64,000 nt of DNA from contig CAZWBR010000005.1 in the NCBI GenBank assembly GCA_964632305.1, positions 62,001-126,000 of the forward strand, read 5' to 3'. The stretch comes from CAZWBR01 sp964632305 (lineage in GTDB: Bacteria; Bacteroidota; Bacteroidia; Bacteroidales; Prolixibacteraceae). Of this stretch, positions 25,444-34,640 are shown one piece after another (positions within the stretch are counted from its first letter, which is position 1; each line of letters starts with the position of its first letter). Both the position numbers and the translations under genes were made by a program. The notes under the pieces were generated by a model. It did not search any database. It saw nothing but the letters and a program-made list of their open reading frames with translations, and was not told the origin of the DNA.

Positions 25444-25616
25444 GAGATTTCTTGCTTTGTTACTTATGACAGGAGTGTAGTAAGTCGGGGTGCGACTCAA
25501 TGCTCGCGCCGCAGACAGAGGTTTACGTCCAGTCGCGCCCCGACTATCATTTTTTTCTCTGTCATTATCGAATCATGCCCCATTTTCTTGGGGTAACCTC
25601 TACTTGTGACAGAGCC
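25444..25616 (+). repeat. Dispersed repeat A, copy 3
   Basis: A forward copy with 'gagatttcttgctttgtta' opening, the AGTCGGGGTGCGACT / AGTCGCGCCCCGACT pair, and the 'gtcattatcgaatcatgcccc' closing palindrome. Repeat B copy 2 begins 33 bp later. Confidence 0.85.
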
Positions 25617-25649
25617 CTACTCCATTAAATCGCCCCCCCTCACTGCACT

Positions 25650-25957
25650 GCCTCATTTTTTGGAGTTATGTTCTACATCAAGGTGTAAGGAGGAGTCTCT
25701 ATTATGACCAATAGACTGATCAAAGGGCCGAAGGTCCGGCAGGTGAAAGCACAGGCCGACAGGCCTGTGTAAACGGTCAGTGATAGACCTTCAAAGGCCT
25801 GTAGGGCCGGTATGTATCGAATCGGCACAAACCCAATTCATCAAATCCGATCAACACATGCCGGTCTTTCAGACCTCCGGTTTCCTCTATCTCTCCTTTT
25901 CACAGGGCTCACGCCCTGTGCTTTTACAGACCGACCTTTCAGGTCTTCTGTTACAAT
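25650..25957 (+). repeat. Dispersed multi-hairpin repeat B, copy 2
   Basis: Same hairpin series as copy 1, for example ggccgaaggtcc, caggccgacaggcctg, ggtctttcagacc, agggctcacgccct and gacctttcaggtc. The stem words stay self-complementary, while linkers vary. It ends just before the CTTTTCCAAAGTTT palindrome. Confidence 0.85.
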
Positions 25958-25964
25958 CATATAG

Positions 25965-25997
25965 AGCTTTTCCAAAGTTTCAAACTTTGGAAAAGCT
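25965..25997. repeat. CTTTTCCAAAGTTT palindrome, copy 1
   Basis: Perfect 16-bp arms around a single C: agcttttccaaagttt then aaactttggaaaagct. The second copy is at 28160-28192. Confidence 0.85.
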
Positions 25998-26130
25998 TTT
26001 CAGATTCTCTGTGCTAACGATCGGGAAAACAGAGCTGATTAGTGCTTCGCTATTGGATCCGGATCAATTTTTTTAGGTCGTAGAATTAAAAAACTAAAGC
26101 TTTTGGAATCCCCAATAGTATTTGTCCTTG

Positions 26131-26216
26131 AGATTTCTCATTCCGATTCGCTGCAATACCAATGACAGAAACAGGGTTGTAAGTCGGGGCGCGACTTGGA
26201 GTCGCACCCCGACTTT
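26131..26216 (+). repeat. Dispersed repeat A, copy 4 (short form)
   Basis: A shortened copy: the 'gatttctcattccgattcgct' opening and a compact hairpin AGTCGGGGCGCGACT with AGTCGCACCCCGACT. Read leftwards, the hairpin follows the PH-domain gene by about 60 bp and could help end its transcript. Confidence 0.75.
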
Positions 26217-26272
26217 TTACCCTCCTATTTTCTGAATTGCTGTATTACAGGAGAAGCGGTCGGGTTAAGTTG

Positions 26273-26653
26273 TTATCTTAAAACGTGGTGGGCCAGCATT
26301 TTCTGGACCTCGTACACGTCGACCGATTTGTTGAACTGTTTCACGATGCTGGGCCGCGATTCGCTGGAGATCCATATTTTCAGCTCGGCATCGAGTTCGA
26401 AGGTGCCGGCTGTTTCGACGCTGAAACGGGAGATGCTCTTGTAGGCGATCGATTTATATTCGGTCTTGTTACCGGTCAACCCCTGCTTGTCGATCAGGAT
26501 CAGTCGTTTGTTGGTGAAGATAAAGGTGTCGCGGATCAGCTTGAAGCCCATCTCGATTCCTTCGCCTTCGGTAAGCAGTTTCCCGTAATCTTTGAATAAT
26601 TGTTCGGGGCTTACGGTTCCGGCATTGCCCAGTAAAGCGGAAAATAGTCCCAT
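26273..26653 (-). CDS. PH-domain protein (YvbH-like bPH_1)
   Basis: A 126-residue cytosolic protein that is almost entirely a bacterial PH domain of the PF08000 type. It has 'GFKLIRDTFIFTNKRLILID' and 'YKSIAYKSISRFSVETAGTF', followed by a C-terminal helix. The family is of unknown role, and may bind membranes or proteins. It lies 15 bp downstream of the beta-CASP nuclease gene on the same strand and is likely co-transcribed with it. Confidence 0.85.
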   Translation of the reverse strand: MGLFSALLGNAGTVSPEQLFKDYGKLLTEGEGIEMGFKLIRDTFIFTNKRLILIDKQGLTGNKTEYKSIAYKSISRFSVETAGTFELDAELKIWISSESRPSIVKQFNKSVDVYEVQKMLAHHVLR

Positions 26654-26668
26654 AGTTGATTCAATCCT

Positions 26669-28072
26669 TTAGTTCAGCGTAAATTCTCTTCCCGGTTCGG
26701 GTATCTCGACTTTTTTGTATCCGGCTTCGAGCATTCGTTCGCGGTAGAAAGTCTGGGCCTCGAGGTCGCCATGTACCAGGAACACCTTCTTGATCTGCCC
26801 TTTATCCTGACATTCGAGGAAACGGAGCATTTCGCTGTAGTCGCCGTGGCCGCTGAAGGCTTCGATCCGTTCGATTTTGGCTTTTACCGTGTGTTCGATA
26901 CCGAAAATGGAGACCTTTTCCACGCCGTTGAGCAGACGGGCGCCCAGGGTGCGGGGGGCACAGTAGCCCACGGCCAGGATGGTATTCTTAGGATTGTCGA
27001 TATTGTTGGCCAGGTGGTGTTTAATGCGTCCGGCCTCCATCATGCCCGAGGCAGAGATGATCACGCACGGCTTTTTGAAGCTGTTCAGTTTCTTTGACTG
27101 TTCAGTGGAGGTGACGTAATGGAGGGTGTTAAAGCCAAACGGATCGGGATCGGTCACCATCACTTTCTTAACATCGGCATTGAAGCAATCGCTGTTGAGC
27201 CTGAAGATGTCGGTGGCATTGACCGCCAGCGGACTGTCGACGTAGATCTGGATACGAGGGAGTAATCCGTCGTTGTAGAAGTTGTTCAGCGCGTAGACCA
27301 GTTCCTGGGTGCGGCCAATGGCGAACGACGGGATGATCAGTTTCCCTTTGCGTTCGACGCAGGCTTCGTTCACGACCCGCAGCAGTTCCTTTTCGGCGAT
27401 CTGCATCTGGGTGTGGAGCCTGTTCCCGTAAGTCGCTTCGGTGATCAGGTAATCGCACTGGGCGAAGGGATCGGGCGATTTCAGGATACGGCTGGAGGGG
27501 CGGCCGATATCGCCGGTATAGGCAATCTTCGTGGTCTTTCCCTTTTCGGTGATCTCGATCAGGGCGGTCCCGGCTCCAAGCAGGTGACCGGTGTTGGTGA
27601 AGCGGACCTTGATATCGTCGCTGATATAAAATTTACGGTTGTAAGCTACCCCGATGAAGAGTTCCATACATTGCATCGCGTCTTCGCGGGTGTAGATCGG
27701 GTCGACAGGCTCCAATCCTTGTCGTTCGCGTTTCTTGTTGAACCATTTGACGTCGAACTCCTGGATGTGGCCGCTGTCGGCCAGCATGATCGAGCAGAGG
27801 TCGCGCGTGGCGTTGGTACAGATGACCGAGCCCCGGAACCCTAATTTATAGACATAAGGGATCAATCCCGAATGATCGATATGGGCATGGGTGAGGATGA
27901 TATGGTCGAGCTCTTCCGGGTTGAAGCCCAGGTTACGGTTCATCGAGTCGGTTTCCAAACCTTTACCTTGGAACATGCCGCAATCGAGCAATATTTTTTT
28001 TCCGCTTTCTGTCGTGATAAGGTGTTTGCTCCCGGTCACTTCGCGTGCCGCGCCTATAAATTTTATTTTCAT
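26669..28072 (-). CDS. Beta-CASP metallo-beta-lactamase-fold nuclease
   Basis: A 467-residue MBL-fold protein. The zinc motif HxHxDH is 'HAHIDH' at residues 62-67, with further ligands in 'FTNTGHLLGAG' and 'YTGDIG'. A beta-CASP insertion (about 230-350) has 'IPSFAIGRTQELVYAL' and 'ISASGMMEAGRIKHHL'. The C-terminal RMMBL motif is 'FSGHGDYSEML'. This is the layout of bacterial RNA-processing nucleases related to the CPSF-73 family. RNA is the expected substrate; the natural target is not visible. Length fits the family. Confidence 0.92.
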   Translation of the reverse strand: MKIKFIGAAREVTGSKHLITTESGKKILLDCGMFQGKGLETDSMNRNLGFNPEELDHIILTHAHIDHSGLIPYVYKLGFRGSVICTNATRDLCSIMLADSGHIQEFDVKWFNKKRERQGLEPVDPIYTREDAMQCMELFIGVAYNRKFYISDDIKVRFTNTGHLLGAGTALIEITEKGKTTKIAYTGDIGRPSSRILKSPDPFAQCDYLITEATYGNRLHTQMQIAEKELLRVVNEACVERKGKLIIPSFAIGRTQELVYALNNFYNDGLLPRIQIYVDSPLAVNATDIFRLNSDCFNADVKKVMVTDPDPFGFNTLHYVTSTEQSKKLNSFKKPCVIISASGMMEAGRIKHHLANNIDNPKNTILAVGYCAPRTLGARLLNGVEKVSIFGIEHTVKAKIERIEAFSGHGDYSEMLRFLECQDKGQIKKVFLVHGDLEAQTFYRERMLEAGYKKVEIPEPGREFTLN

Positions 28073-28159
28073 CGTAACGATTTTTTAGGTCAATGATCAA
28101 ATGTAACAAATATTGTTAAACGTGGTACTGATTTTTTGGGAATTAACGTTTTCTGGCTG

Positions 28160-28192
28160 AACTTTTCCAAAGTTCCGAACTTTGGAAAAGTT
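28160..28192. repeat. CTTTTCCAAAGTTT palindrome, copy 2
   Basis: Arms of 15 bp around 'ccg': aacttttccaaagtt and aactttggaaaagtt. Near-identical core to the copy at 25965. Confidence 0.85.
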
Positions 28193-28198
28193 GAAGCA

Positions 28199-28241
28199 TA
28201 AAAAAGAAAGCTGTCCTACCTTTTCAGGGGAGGGACAGCTT
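28199..28241 (-). terminator. Terminator of the EF-G2 gene
   Basis: Read on the reverse strand, AAGCTGTCC and GGACAGCTT pair perfectly (9 bp) and are followed by a TCTTTTTT tail. It lies 22 bp beyond the EF-G2 stop codon. Confidence 0.85.
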
Positions 28242-28262
28242 ATACCTGGATTACAGAATGGT

Positions 28263-30422
28263 TTATTCTTCGGTTTTCTGGGTTGCCTCGTAGGCTTTAA
28301 GCAGTTCTTCCTGAACTTCAGCAGGTACTTTCTCGTAGCTGGCAAATTTCATTGAGAACATAGCCCGGCCCTGGGTGATCGAACTCAGCGAGGTGGAATA
28401 TTTGTTCATCTCCTTGAGCGGCACCTTGGCGATGAGTTTTTCAAAACCTTTTTCTGAACTCATTCCCATGATGACGGCGCGGCGTCCCTGTAGGTCACTC
28501 ATCACGTCGCCCAAGCGGTCGCCGGGAACGAGCACCTCGACATCGTAGATGGGTTCGAGGATTTTGGCGCCGGCTTTCTTGAAGGCCTGGCTGAAGGCGT
28601 TACGTCCGGCAAGGCGGAAAGAGATTTCGTTCGAGTCGACCGGGTGCATCTTACCGTCGTAGATACAGACGCGGATGTCGCGGGCGTAGGAGCCGGTGAG
28701 CGGGCCTTCTTCCATTTTTTCCATGATCCCTTTCAGGATGGCCGGATGGAAACGGGCGTCGATCGATCCGCCGACGATACAGTTGCAGAAGACCAACTTT
28801 CCTCCCCACGGAAGATCGCAGGTTTCGGTTCCGCGCAAGCTTACCTTCATCTCCTTGCCGTCGATCTTGTAAGTATCGGGATTGGGCATTCCTTCTTCGA
28901 ACGGTTCAATAACCATATGAACTTCGCCAAACTGACCGGCGCCGCCGCTCTGTTTTTTATGACGGTAGTCGGACTGGGCCACTTTGGTAATGGTTTCCCG
29001 GTAGGGGATCCTGGGGTTGAGGAACTGAATGTCGAGCTTGAATACATTATCGAAATACCATTTCAGGGTATTGATGTGATATTCTCCTTGTCCGTGGATC
29101 AGGATCTGCTTCAGCTCTTTAGAATATTCAATCTTGTAACTCGGATCCTCTTCGGACAGACGTTGCAGGTATTCGCCCATCTTTTCTTCATCAGACTCGT
29201 TCACGGCTTTTACGGCTGTCGTATAACGGGGATTCGGATATTTCAACGGGGGAAAGATGATCTCGGCGTCTTTGTCGCAGAGGGTATGATTATGTTTGAC
29301 CTCTTTCAGTTTAACGGTCGCGCCGATATCGCCAGCTACCATTTCAGGAACCTTAGTCCGGTTCTTTCCGGCAACGGCAAATATCTGGGAGATACGTTCC
29401 TTCGAATTCCTGGTGGTATTGACCAGGTCCATTCCTTCTTTTACCACGCCGGAGATCACTTTGAAATAGGTGACCTCGCCCACGTGCTGTTCGAGGGAAG
29501 TCTTGAAGACGAAGAGAGCAGTAGGGCCGTTGGCATCCATCTTGATTTTTTTCCCGTCGACGGTTTCCACGGGGGCCAGTTCGCCCGGGTGAGGAGCCAC
29601 GTTGCAGATGAACTCCATCAGACGGCGGATGCCCATATCTTGTGTCGCACAGGTACAGAAGACCGGATAGACGCCCCGGGCTACCATGCCCAGCTTAAGG
29701 CCTTTCTTCATCTCGTCCTCGCTGAGCGAGCCCTGTTCGAAGAAGAGTTCCATTAATTGTTCGTCATTCTCGGCGGCCATCTCCACCAGCATGTTGTGGT
29801 ATTCTTCGGCTTTGGCCATCTCGTCGTCGGGGATATCGAGTACTTCGGGTTTCCCGCCTTGAGGCGGCCATTTGAGCATTTTCATTTTCAGAACGTCAAT
29901 CACGGCATTGTAGTTCGGACCGGGATTGACGGGATATTGAACGATGGCCAGCTTGTTTCCGAAAGTGGTCTTGGCCATCTCAATGGTGTTGTCCCAATTG
30001 CTGTTGTCGTGATCGAGGTGGTTGATCACGAAGATCAGTGGTTTGTGGAATTTTTCGGCATGTCGGTTGGCAATTTCTGTTCCAACTTCCACGCCGTTCA
30101 CGGCGTTAAAAACGAGTAATCCGGTAGCTGCCACGCTTAAGGCCGGGATTACGCCCCCGACGAAATCGTCCATCCCGGGGGTGTCAATGATGTTAAGCTT
30201 ACATCCTTCAAACTCGGTATAGAGAACAGTCGGATGGATTGAGTTTCCATACTCCTGTTCGACGAGGTTATAGTCAGAAGCCGTATTCTTGCTTTTGACG
30301 TCACCTCTGCGACTGATTATACCACCCTCGTAGAGCATGGCTTCCACAAGGGTGGTTTTTCCGGCGCCGGAATTACCGATTACAGTAATATTCCGGATCT
30401 CATTGGTCTGATATACTTTCAT
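28263..30422 (-). CDS. EF-G2, elongation factor G paralog with degenerate GTPase motifs
   Basis: A 719-residue protein with all EF-G domains. The G1 loop 'GNSGAGKTTL' is intact, but switch I reads 'EQEYGNSIHP' in place of EQERGITI, switch II has 'DTPGMDDF' where EF-G has PGHVDF, and the G4 motif is 'NHLD' in place of NKxD. The canonical EF-G (35706) in the same window has all these residues. Bacteroides EF-G2 is reported to support translation without GTP hydrolysis, and this gene fits that class. ATG 30422 is preferred over the TTG at 30428. A terminator follows the gene. The neighbouring exporter is divergent, so no operon link is implied. Confidence 0.9.
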   Translation of the reverse strand: MKVYQTNEIRNITVIGNSGAGKTTLVEAMLYEGGIISRRGDVKSKNTASDYNLVEQEYGNSIHPTVLYTEFEGCKLNIIDTPGMDDFVGGVIPALSVAATGLLVFNAVNGVEVGTEIANRHAEKFHKPLIFVINHLDHDNSNWDNTIEMAKTTFGNKLAIVQYPVNPGPNYNAVIDVLKMKMLKWPPQGGKPEVLDIPDDEMAKAEEYHNMLVEMAAENDEQLMELFFEQGSLSEDEMKKGLKLGMVARGVYPVFCTCATQDMGIRRLMEFICNVAPHPGELAPVETVDGKKIKMDANGPTALFVFKTSLEQHVGEVTYFKVISGVVKEGMDLVNTTRNSKERISQIFAVAGKNRTKVPEMVAGDIGATVKLKEVKHNHTLCDKDAEIIFPPLKYPNPRYTTAVKAVNESDEEKMGEYLQRLSEEDPSYKIEYSKELKQILIHGQGEYHINTLKWYFDNVFKLDIQFLNPRIPYRETITKVAQSDYRHKKQSGGAGQFGEVHMVIEPFEEGMPNPDTYKIDGKEMKVSLRGTETCDLPWGGKLVFCNCIVGGSIDARFHPAILKGIMEKMEEGPLTGSYARDIRVCIYDGKMHPVDSNEISFRLAGRNAFSQAFKKAGAKILEPIYDVEVLVPGDRLGDVMSDLQGRRAVIMGMSSEKGFEKLIAKVPLKEMNKYSTSLSSITQGRAMFSMKFASYEKVPAEVQEELLKAYEATQKTEE

Positions 30423-30883
30423 GTGCAAAAATTTAGTTAAAAACCTGGTAATTATTGGTTTGTTTTCGCCTCCCTTTGTCTCTCCGGCCCAGCGCCGATG
30501 AGATTCAGGGGATTGATTTTATGATCATTACGGTTAGTGAAACTTATTTTGAAATGAATGATTTCGCCAATCCCATAAAGGGTCTCCAAGAACATGTCCT
30601 TCAAAATTAAGAATTATTTAAAATGAAACAACTTTGTAAAAATATATTCGCATTGAGGGGAGAGAGGCCGGATAGAACGGCGATTTGGTTATTCGGTTGA
30701 AAATATGGGATTCAGCCCCCCGTTTTGCTCTTCCTTGCGGGAGGCGTTGGTGAAGAAACATGTTCTTAAATAGGAAAATTATCTTGTCATAAAATATTTT
30801 TATTATCTTTTCGGTGATTTTGAATATTGCAGGATACCATTAAATTTGTGTCTTAGTCTATAAACAAACGCTAATTAAACCGA
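30423..30883. other. Intergenic region between EF-G2 and the exporter
   Basis: This gap of 461 bp was searched for a double-glycine peptide gene. Only two tiny frames appear: 29 residues near 30524 and 25 residues at 30623-30700. Neither has a leader ending GG, GA or GS before a cleavage site, so no peptide substrate was called. The exporter promoter lies at 30819. Confidence 0.4.
30819..30848 (+). promoter_or_regulatory. Promoter of the exporter operon
   Basis: TTTG at 30819-30822 and TAAATTTG at 30841-30848 are separated by 18 nt, slightly less than usual. The ATG lies 36 nt after the -7 element. Confidence 0.55.
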
Positions 30884-33073
30884 ATGCGGAATTTCCCTTT
30901 CTTTAAACAACTGGATGTGATGGATTGCGGTCCTTCCTGCCTAAGGATGATCGCGAAATTTCACGGCAAGAACTTCACGCTGCAAACCTTGCGCGATCGG
31001 AGTTTCCTGACCCGAGAGGGGGTTTCGTTGCTGGGTATTTCGGATGCGGCCGAGTCGATCGGGATGCGGTCGGTGGGGGCCAGGGTCAGTTTTGAACAAC
31101 TGTCGGGCCAGGTGCCGCTTCCCTGCATCGTTCACTGGAGGGAAGAACATTTCGTGGTGGTTTACGCGTTCAAAAAAGGGAAGGTCTATGTTGCCGATCC
31201 GGCTTACGGGCTGATCAAATATAGTGTGACCGAGTTTTTGAAAGGGTGGTGCGGCAACACCGATCCCGGCACGGCCAAAGGACTTTGCCTGCTGCTGGAA
31301 CCAACCCCCGATTTTTACAAGCAGGCCGATGAGAAAACCGATAAATCGACTTTTGCCTATCTCTTCTCCTATTTCAGGAACCAGAAAAGGTTTTTGTGGC
31401 AATTATTCATTGGATTGTTGCTGGGAAGCCTCTTTCAGCTGATCTTCCCCTTCCTGACCCAATCGATGGTCGATGTGGGGATCAATAACCGGGACATTGG
31501 TTTTGTGACTTTGATCCTGGTGGCCCAGTTGGTGCTGTTTGTTTCGCAGACTTCCGTCGATTTTATCCGCAACTGGATATTGCTGCATCTGACCACCCGG
31601 CTGAATATCTCGCTGATCTCCGATTTTTTGATCAAGCTGATGAAATTGCCGATCGGATTCTTCGATACCAAGATGATTGGTGATATGATGCAACGGATCG
31701 GCGACCATGTACGGATTGAAAATTTCCTGACCAACCAAACGCTGAATGTTTTGTTCTCGATGGTTAACCTGGTCATTTTTTCAGTAGTGCTGGCCGTTTA
31801 CAGTTGGAAGATCTTGTTGGTCTTTCTTTTTGGCAGTTTGCTTTATGTGCTATGGATTATCCTTTTCCTGAGAAAACGCCGCGAACTTGATTACAGACGT
31901 TTTACCCAGCTATCCGAAAATCAGGCCAAACTGATCGAACTGATTACCGGGATGCAGGAGATCAAACTAAATAATTGTGAGAAGCAGAAACGGTGGGAGT
32001 GGGAGAGGATCCAGGCCCGGCTGTTTAGTGTAAATATCAACAGGCTCTCGCTGGCCCAGACCCAAACGATCGGCTCAGGTTTTATCAATCAGCTAAAGAA
32101 TATTATTATTAGCTTCTTATCGGCCAAACTGGTCATTGATGGTCAGATGACCCTGGGCGCCATGGTGGCTGTTTCGTATATTATTGGTCAGATGAACAGT
32201 CCGATCGAAGGGTTGATGAGCTTTATTCAGACCGCTCAGGATGCGAAGATTTCGCTGGAAAGGCTCAATGAGATTCATCTTCGGAAGAATGAAGAAGAAC
32301 CCGACGAACAAAAGATAACGGTCTTCCCCGGCCATCAGGATATTGTGATCAGGGACCTAAGCTTTCAATATGAAGGACCCCGTTCGCCAATGGTGTTGAA
32401 GAATATCAACCTTCAGATACCGGGGAATAAGACTACCGCAATCGTGGGGATGAGCGGGAGTGGTAAGACCACCCTGATCAAACTGATGCTGGGTTTCTAT
32501 CCCCCGGTAGCCGGTTCAATTTCGCTGGGAGATATCCAGATTCGTAATTTCTCGACCCGTCTATGGCGGGAGAAATGCGGAGTGGTGATGCAGGACGGCT
32601 TTATTTTTTCCGATACGATAATTAATAATATCACGGTAGGTTTTGAACAGGTCGATCGTCAACGGCTCCTCGATGCGGTTCGGATGGCCAATATCCAGGA
32701 TTATATCGAATCATTGCCATTGGGCTACAATACCAAGATAGGACAGGAAGGGGTAGGGTTGAGCCAAGGGCAGAAGCAGCGTCTGTTGATCGCCAGGGCC
32801 GTCTATAAGAACCCGGATTTTCTCTTCTTCGATGAGGCGACCAATGCCCTGGATGCCAACAACGAAAAAGTTATCATGGAGAACATGGATAATTTTTACA
32901 AGGGACGGACCGTAGTTGTCGTGGCTCACCGGCTCAGCACGGTGAAAAATGCGGATCAGATCATTGTGCTGGACAAAGGTGAGATAGTGGAGCGTGGAAC
33001 GCATGAAGATCTGATCGCCTTAAAAGGGGCATATTTCCACCTGGTAAAAAACCAGCTTGAACTGGGGGCTTGA
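30884..33073 (+). CDS. C39-peptidase ABC exporter (bacteriocin-type)
   Basis: A 729-residue peptidase-containing ABC transporter. The C39 domain has Cys 15 ('DCGPSCL'), His 89 ('EEHFVVVY') and Asp 105 ('VADPAYG'), the catalytic triad of the double-glycine leader peptidases. Six membrane helices and an ABC ATPase follow, with Walker A 'GMSGSGKTT' (522-529), the signature 'GLSQGQKQRL', Walker B 'FLFFDEAT' and the H-loop 'VAHRLS'. Such proteins cut a GG-type leader and export the peptide. No precursor peptide gene is visible beside it. The adaptor gene follows 24 bp later. Confidence 0.93.
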   Translation: MRNFPFFKQLDVMDCGPSCLRMIAKFHGKNFTLQTLRDRSFLTREGVSLLGISDAAESIGMRSVGARVSFEQLSGQVPLPCIVHWREEHFVVVYAFKKGKVYVADPAYGLIKYSVTEFLKGWCGNTDPGTAKGLCLLLEPTPDFYKQADEKTDKSTFAYLFSYFRNQKRFLWQLFIGLLLGSLFQLIFPFLTQSMVDVGINNRDIGFVTLILVAQLVLFVSQTSVDFIRNWILLHLTTRLNISLISDFLIKLMKLPIGFFDTKMIGDMMQRIGDHVRIENFLTNQTLNVLFSMVNLVIFSVVLAVYSWKILLVFLFGSLLYVLWIILFLRKRRELDYRRFTQLSENQAKLIELITGMQEIKLNNCEKQKRWEWERIQARLFSVNINRLSLAQTQTIGSGFINQLKNIIISFLSAKLVIDGQMTLGAMVAVSYIIGQMNSPIEGLMSFIQTAQDAKISLERLNEIHLRKNEEEPDEQKITVFPGHQDIVIRDLSFQYEGPRSPMVLKNINLQIPGNKTTAIVGMSGSGKTTLIKLMLGFYPPVAGSISLGDIQIRNFSTRLWREKCGVVMQDGFIFSDTIINNITVGFEQVDRQRLLDAVRMANIQDYIESLPLGYNTKIGQEGVGLSQGQKQRLLIARAVYKNPDFLFFDEATNALDANNEKVIMENMDNFYKGRTVVVVAHRLSTVKNADQIIVLDKGEIVERGTHEDLIALKGAYFHLVKNQLELGA

Positions 33074-33097
33074 TACAATATATAATAAGGTATAGAG

Positions 33098-34405
33098 ATG
33101 CCGAGAAATTTGAATGAGACAGAGATAAGGAGTGAAGAGGTTCAGGATATTCTTGGACGGGTTCCTTCATGGATCACCCGTAACGGAATAACCCTGGTGC
33201 TGGTCATCATGTTCGTATTGATTACCGGAAGCTGGTTTTTCAAATATCCGGATATTATCTCGGCCCCGGTGGTTGTGACTACCGAAAATCCTCCGGCTAA
33301 CCTGTTGGCAAAAGTCGATGGTAAGATTTCAAGCCTCTATGTGACCGATAAGCAAAAGGTGGAAGCCGAGCAGTTGTTGGCTATGATTGAAAACCCGCTG
33401 AATTATGACGATCTGGTTGATCTGAAGCTTCACCTGAAATGGTTGAAACCTTTTATGGCAAGTTTTGATCCCGATAAGAGAACTAATTTCCGGGATAACT
33501 ATGCCCTGGGGGAGATTCAGCCGGAGTATGCCGACTTTTCAAAGAAGTATATCGATTATCTGGCCTTTGCCGAGAGAAATTATTTCCCGAAAAAAATCAA
33601 ATCCTTGCAGGAGCAGTCGCGGATTTCCAGAACCTACGTTGAACGGCAATCGGGCAAACGAAAAGTGATGGAGGAGGAGTTGGCGCTGATGCGGAATAAG
33701 TTTAATCGCGATTCTTCGCTTTACAGGAAAGGGGTAATCTCGCTGGAAGAATATGAAAAAACCAGGAGGGAATTGTTGGAGCGTCAGTATGAATATGAAG
33801 GGATGAGGACCACGCTGTCGGAATCGCAGCTTAAGCTCAACGAGTCGGAACAATCGGTCATCGATGCTGAAAATCAATCGAAGGAGGAGCAGAAATCCCT
33901 GCAGCTCTCTCTGACCGAAGCGTGGAATAAACTCTCCGGTGCGATTGATGTCTGGGAGATGAAATATTTGATCAAATCGCCGATGTCAGGCGAGGTAACT
34001 TTCTCGAAATTCTGGAGTACGAACCAGAATGTTACGGAAGGGGAAACGGTATTTACCGTTGTTCCCGATGCTGAGAGCCGGATGATCGGTAAAGTTCAGC
34101 TTAAAATGATTGGGGCCGGGAAGGTGAAACCCGGTCAGCGGGTGAACCTTAAATTTGACAATTATCCCTACATGCAATATGGAATGGTTGACGGTGTTGT
34201 GAGCCGGATCTCACGTGTGCCCACCGATGATAATTATGCTCTCGAGGTTGAGCTCCCCAAAGGATTGGTTTCCGATTATGGCATTACCTTCGAGTTTAAC
34301 CAGGAGATCAAGGGTACCGCGGAGATTATTACCGAAGATTTACGTCTGCTTCAAAGAATATTTAATCCCATACGGGCACTTTTCCATGAACGGATCGCCC
34401 GTTGA
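33098..34405 (+). CDS. HlyD-family periplasmic adaptor protein
   Basis: A 435-residue adaptor. One N-terminal membrane helix ('GITLVLVIMFVLITGSWFF') is followed by a lipoyl-like half-motif ('NLLAKVDGKISSLYV'), a long coiled coil (about 170-280) and a C-terminal beta domain ending in a basic 'FNPIRALFHERIAR'. It would link the C39 exporter to an outer-membrane channel, making a type-1-like secretion path. It is separated from the exporter by 24 bp and precedes the ribosomal promoter. No TolC-like gene is in the window. Confidence 0.9.
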   Translation: MPRNLNETEIRSEEVQDILGRVPSWITRNGITLVLVIMFVLITGSWFFKYPDIISAPVVVTTENPPANLLAKVDGKISSLYVTDKQKVEAEQLLAMIENPLNYDDLVDLKLHLKWLKPFMASFDPDKRTNFRDNYALGEIQPEYADFSKKYIDYLAFAERNYFPKKIKSLQEQSRISRTYVERQSGKRKVMEEELALMRNKFNRDSSLYRKGVISLEEYEKTRRELLERQYEYEGMRTTLSESQLKLNESEQSVIDAENQSKEEQKSLQLSLTEAWNKLSGAIDVWEMKYLIKSPMSGEVTFSKFWSTNQNVTEGETVFTVVPDAESRMIGKVQLKMIGAGKVKPGQRVNLKFDNYPYMQYGMVDGVVSRISRVPTDDNYALEVELPKGLVSDYGITFEFNQEIKGTAEIITEDLRLLQRIFNPIRALFHERIAR

Positions 34406-34480
34406 GCATGAAAAATACCACCTCTCTCTTGCCATGCAATTTCTTATAATGAATCTGAAAATCAATTTTTTTTAAGATTG

Positions 34481-34512
34481 TTGTGGATTTATTTGAGAAA
34501 TGTGTACTTTTG
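34481..34512 (+). promoter_or_regulatory. Promoter of the str-S10 ribosomal cluster
   Basis: TTG at 34481-34483, a 21-nt spacer and TACTTTTG at 34505-34512 form a good Bacteroidota promoter about 128 nt before rpsL. A second TATTTTTG at 34582 has no matching upstream box. Confidence 0.7.
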
Positions 34513-34640
34513 CAAACCATTTTTGGGAAAGTTCTGCGCGTTAATCAGGTATTAGGGTGCAGATGAAACGGAAAAATGAGATATTTTTGCCGAGCATTTT
34601 TTGTGTGTATTTATAATAATTTCAAAATTTAGAAACGTTT

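Noticed and set aside
25780..26076. 98-codon frame in the 25-26 kb gap
   Set aside because: It is made of repeat B and the CTTTTCCAAAGTTT palindrome.
28644..29756. 370-codon plus-strand frame
   Set aside because: Antisense shadow of EF-G2; no domain is recognisable and the EF-G2 reading is unambiguous.
30623..30700. 25-residue frame upstream of the C39 exporter as a possible exported peptide
   Set aside because: It has no GG-type leader and no plausible core; kept only as a note in the gap entry.
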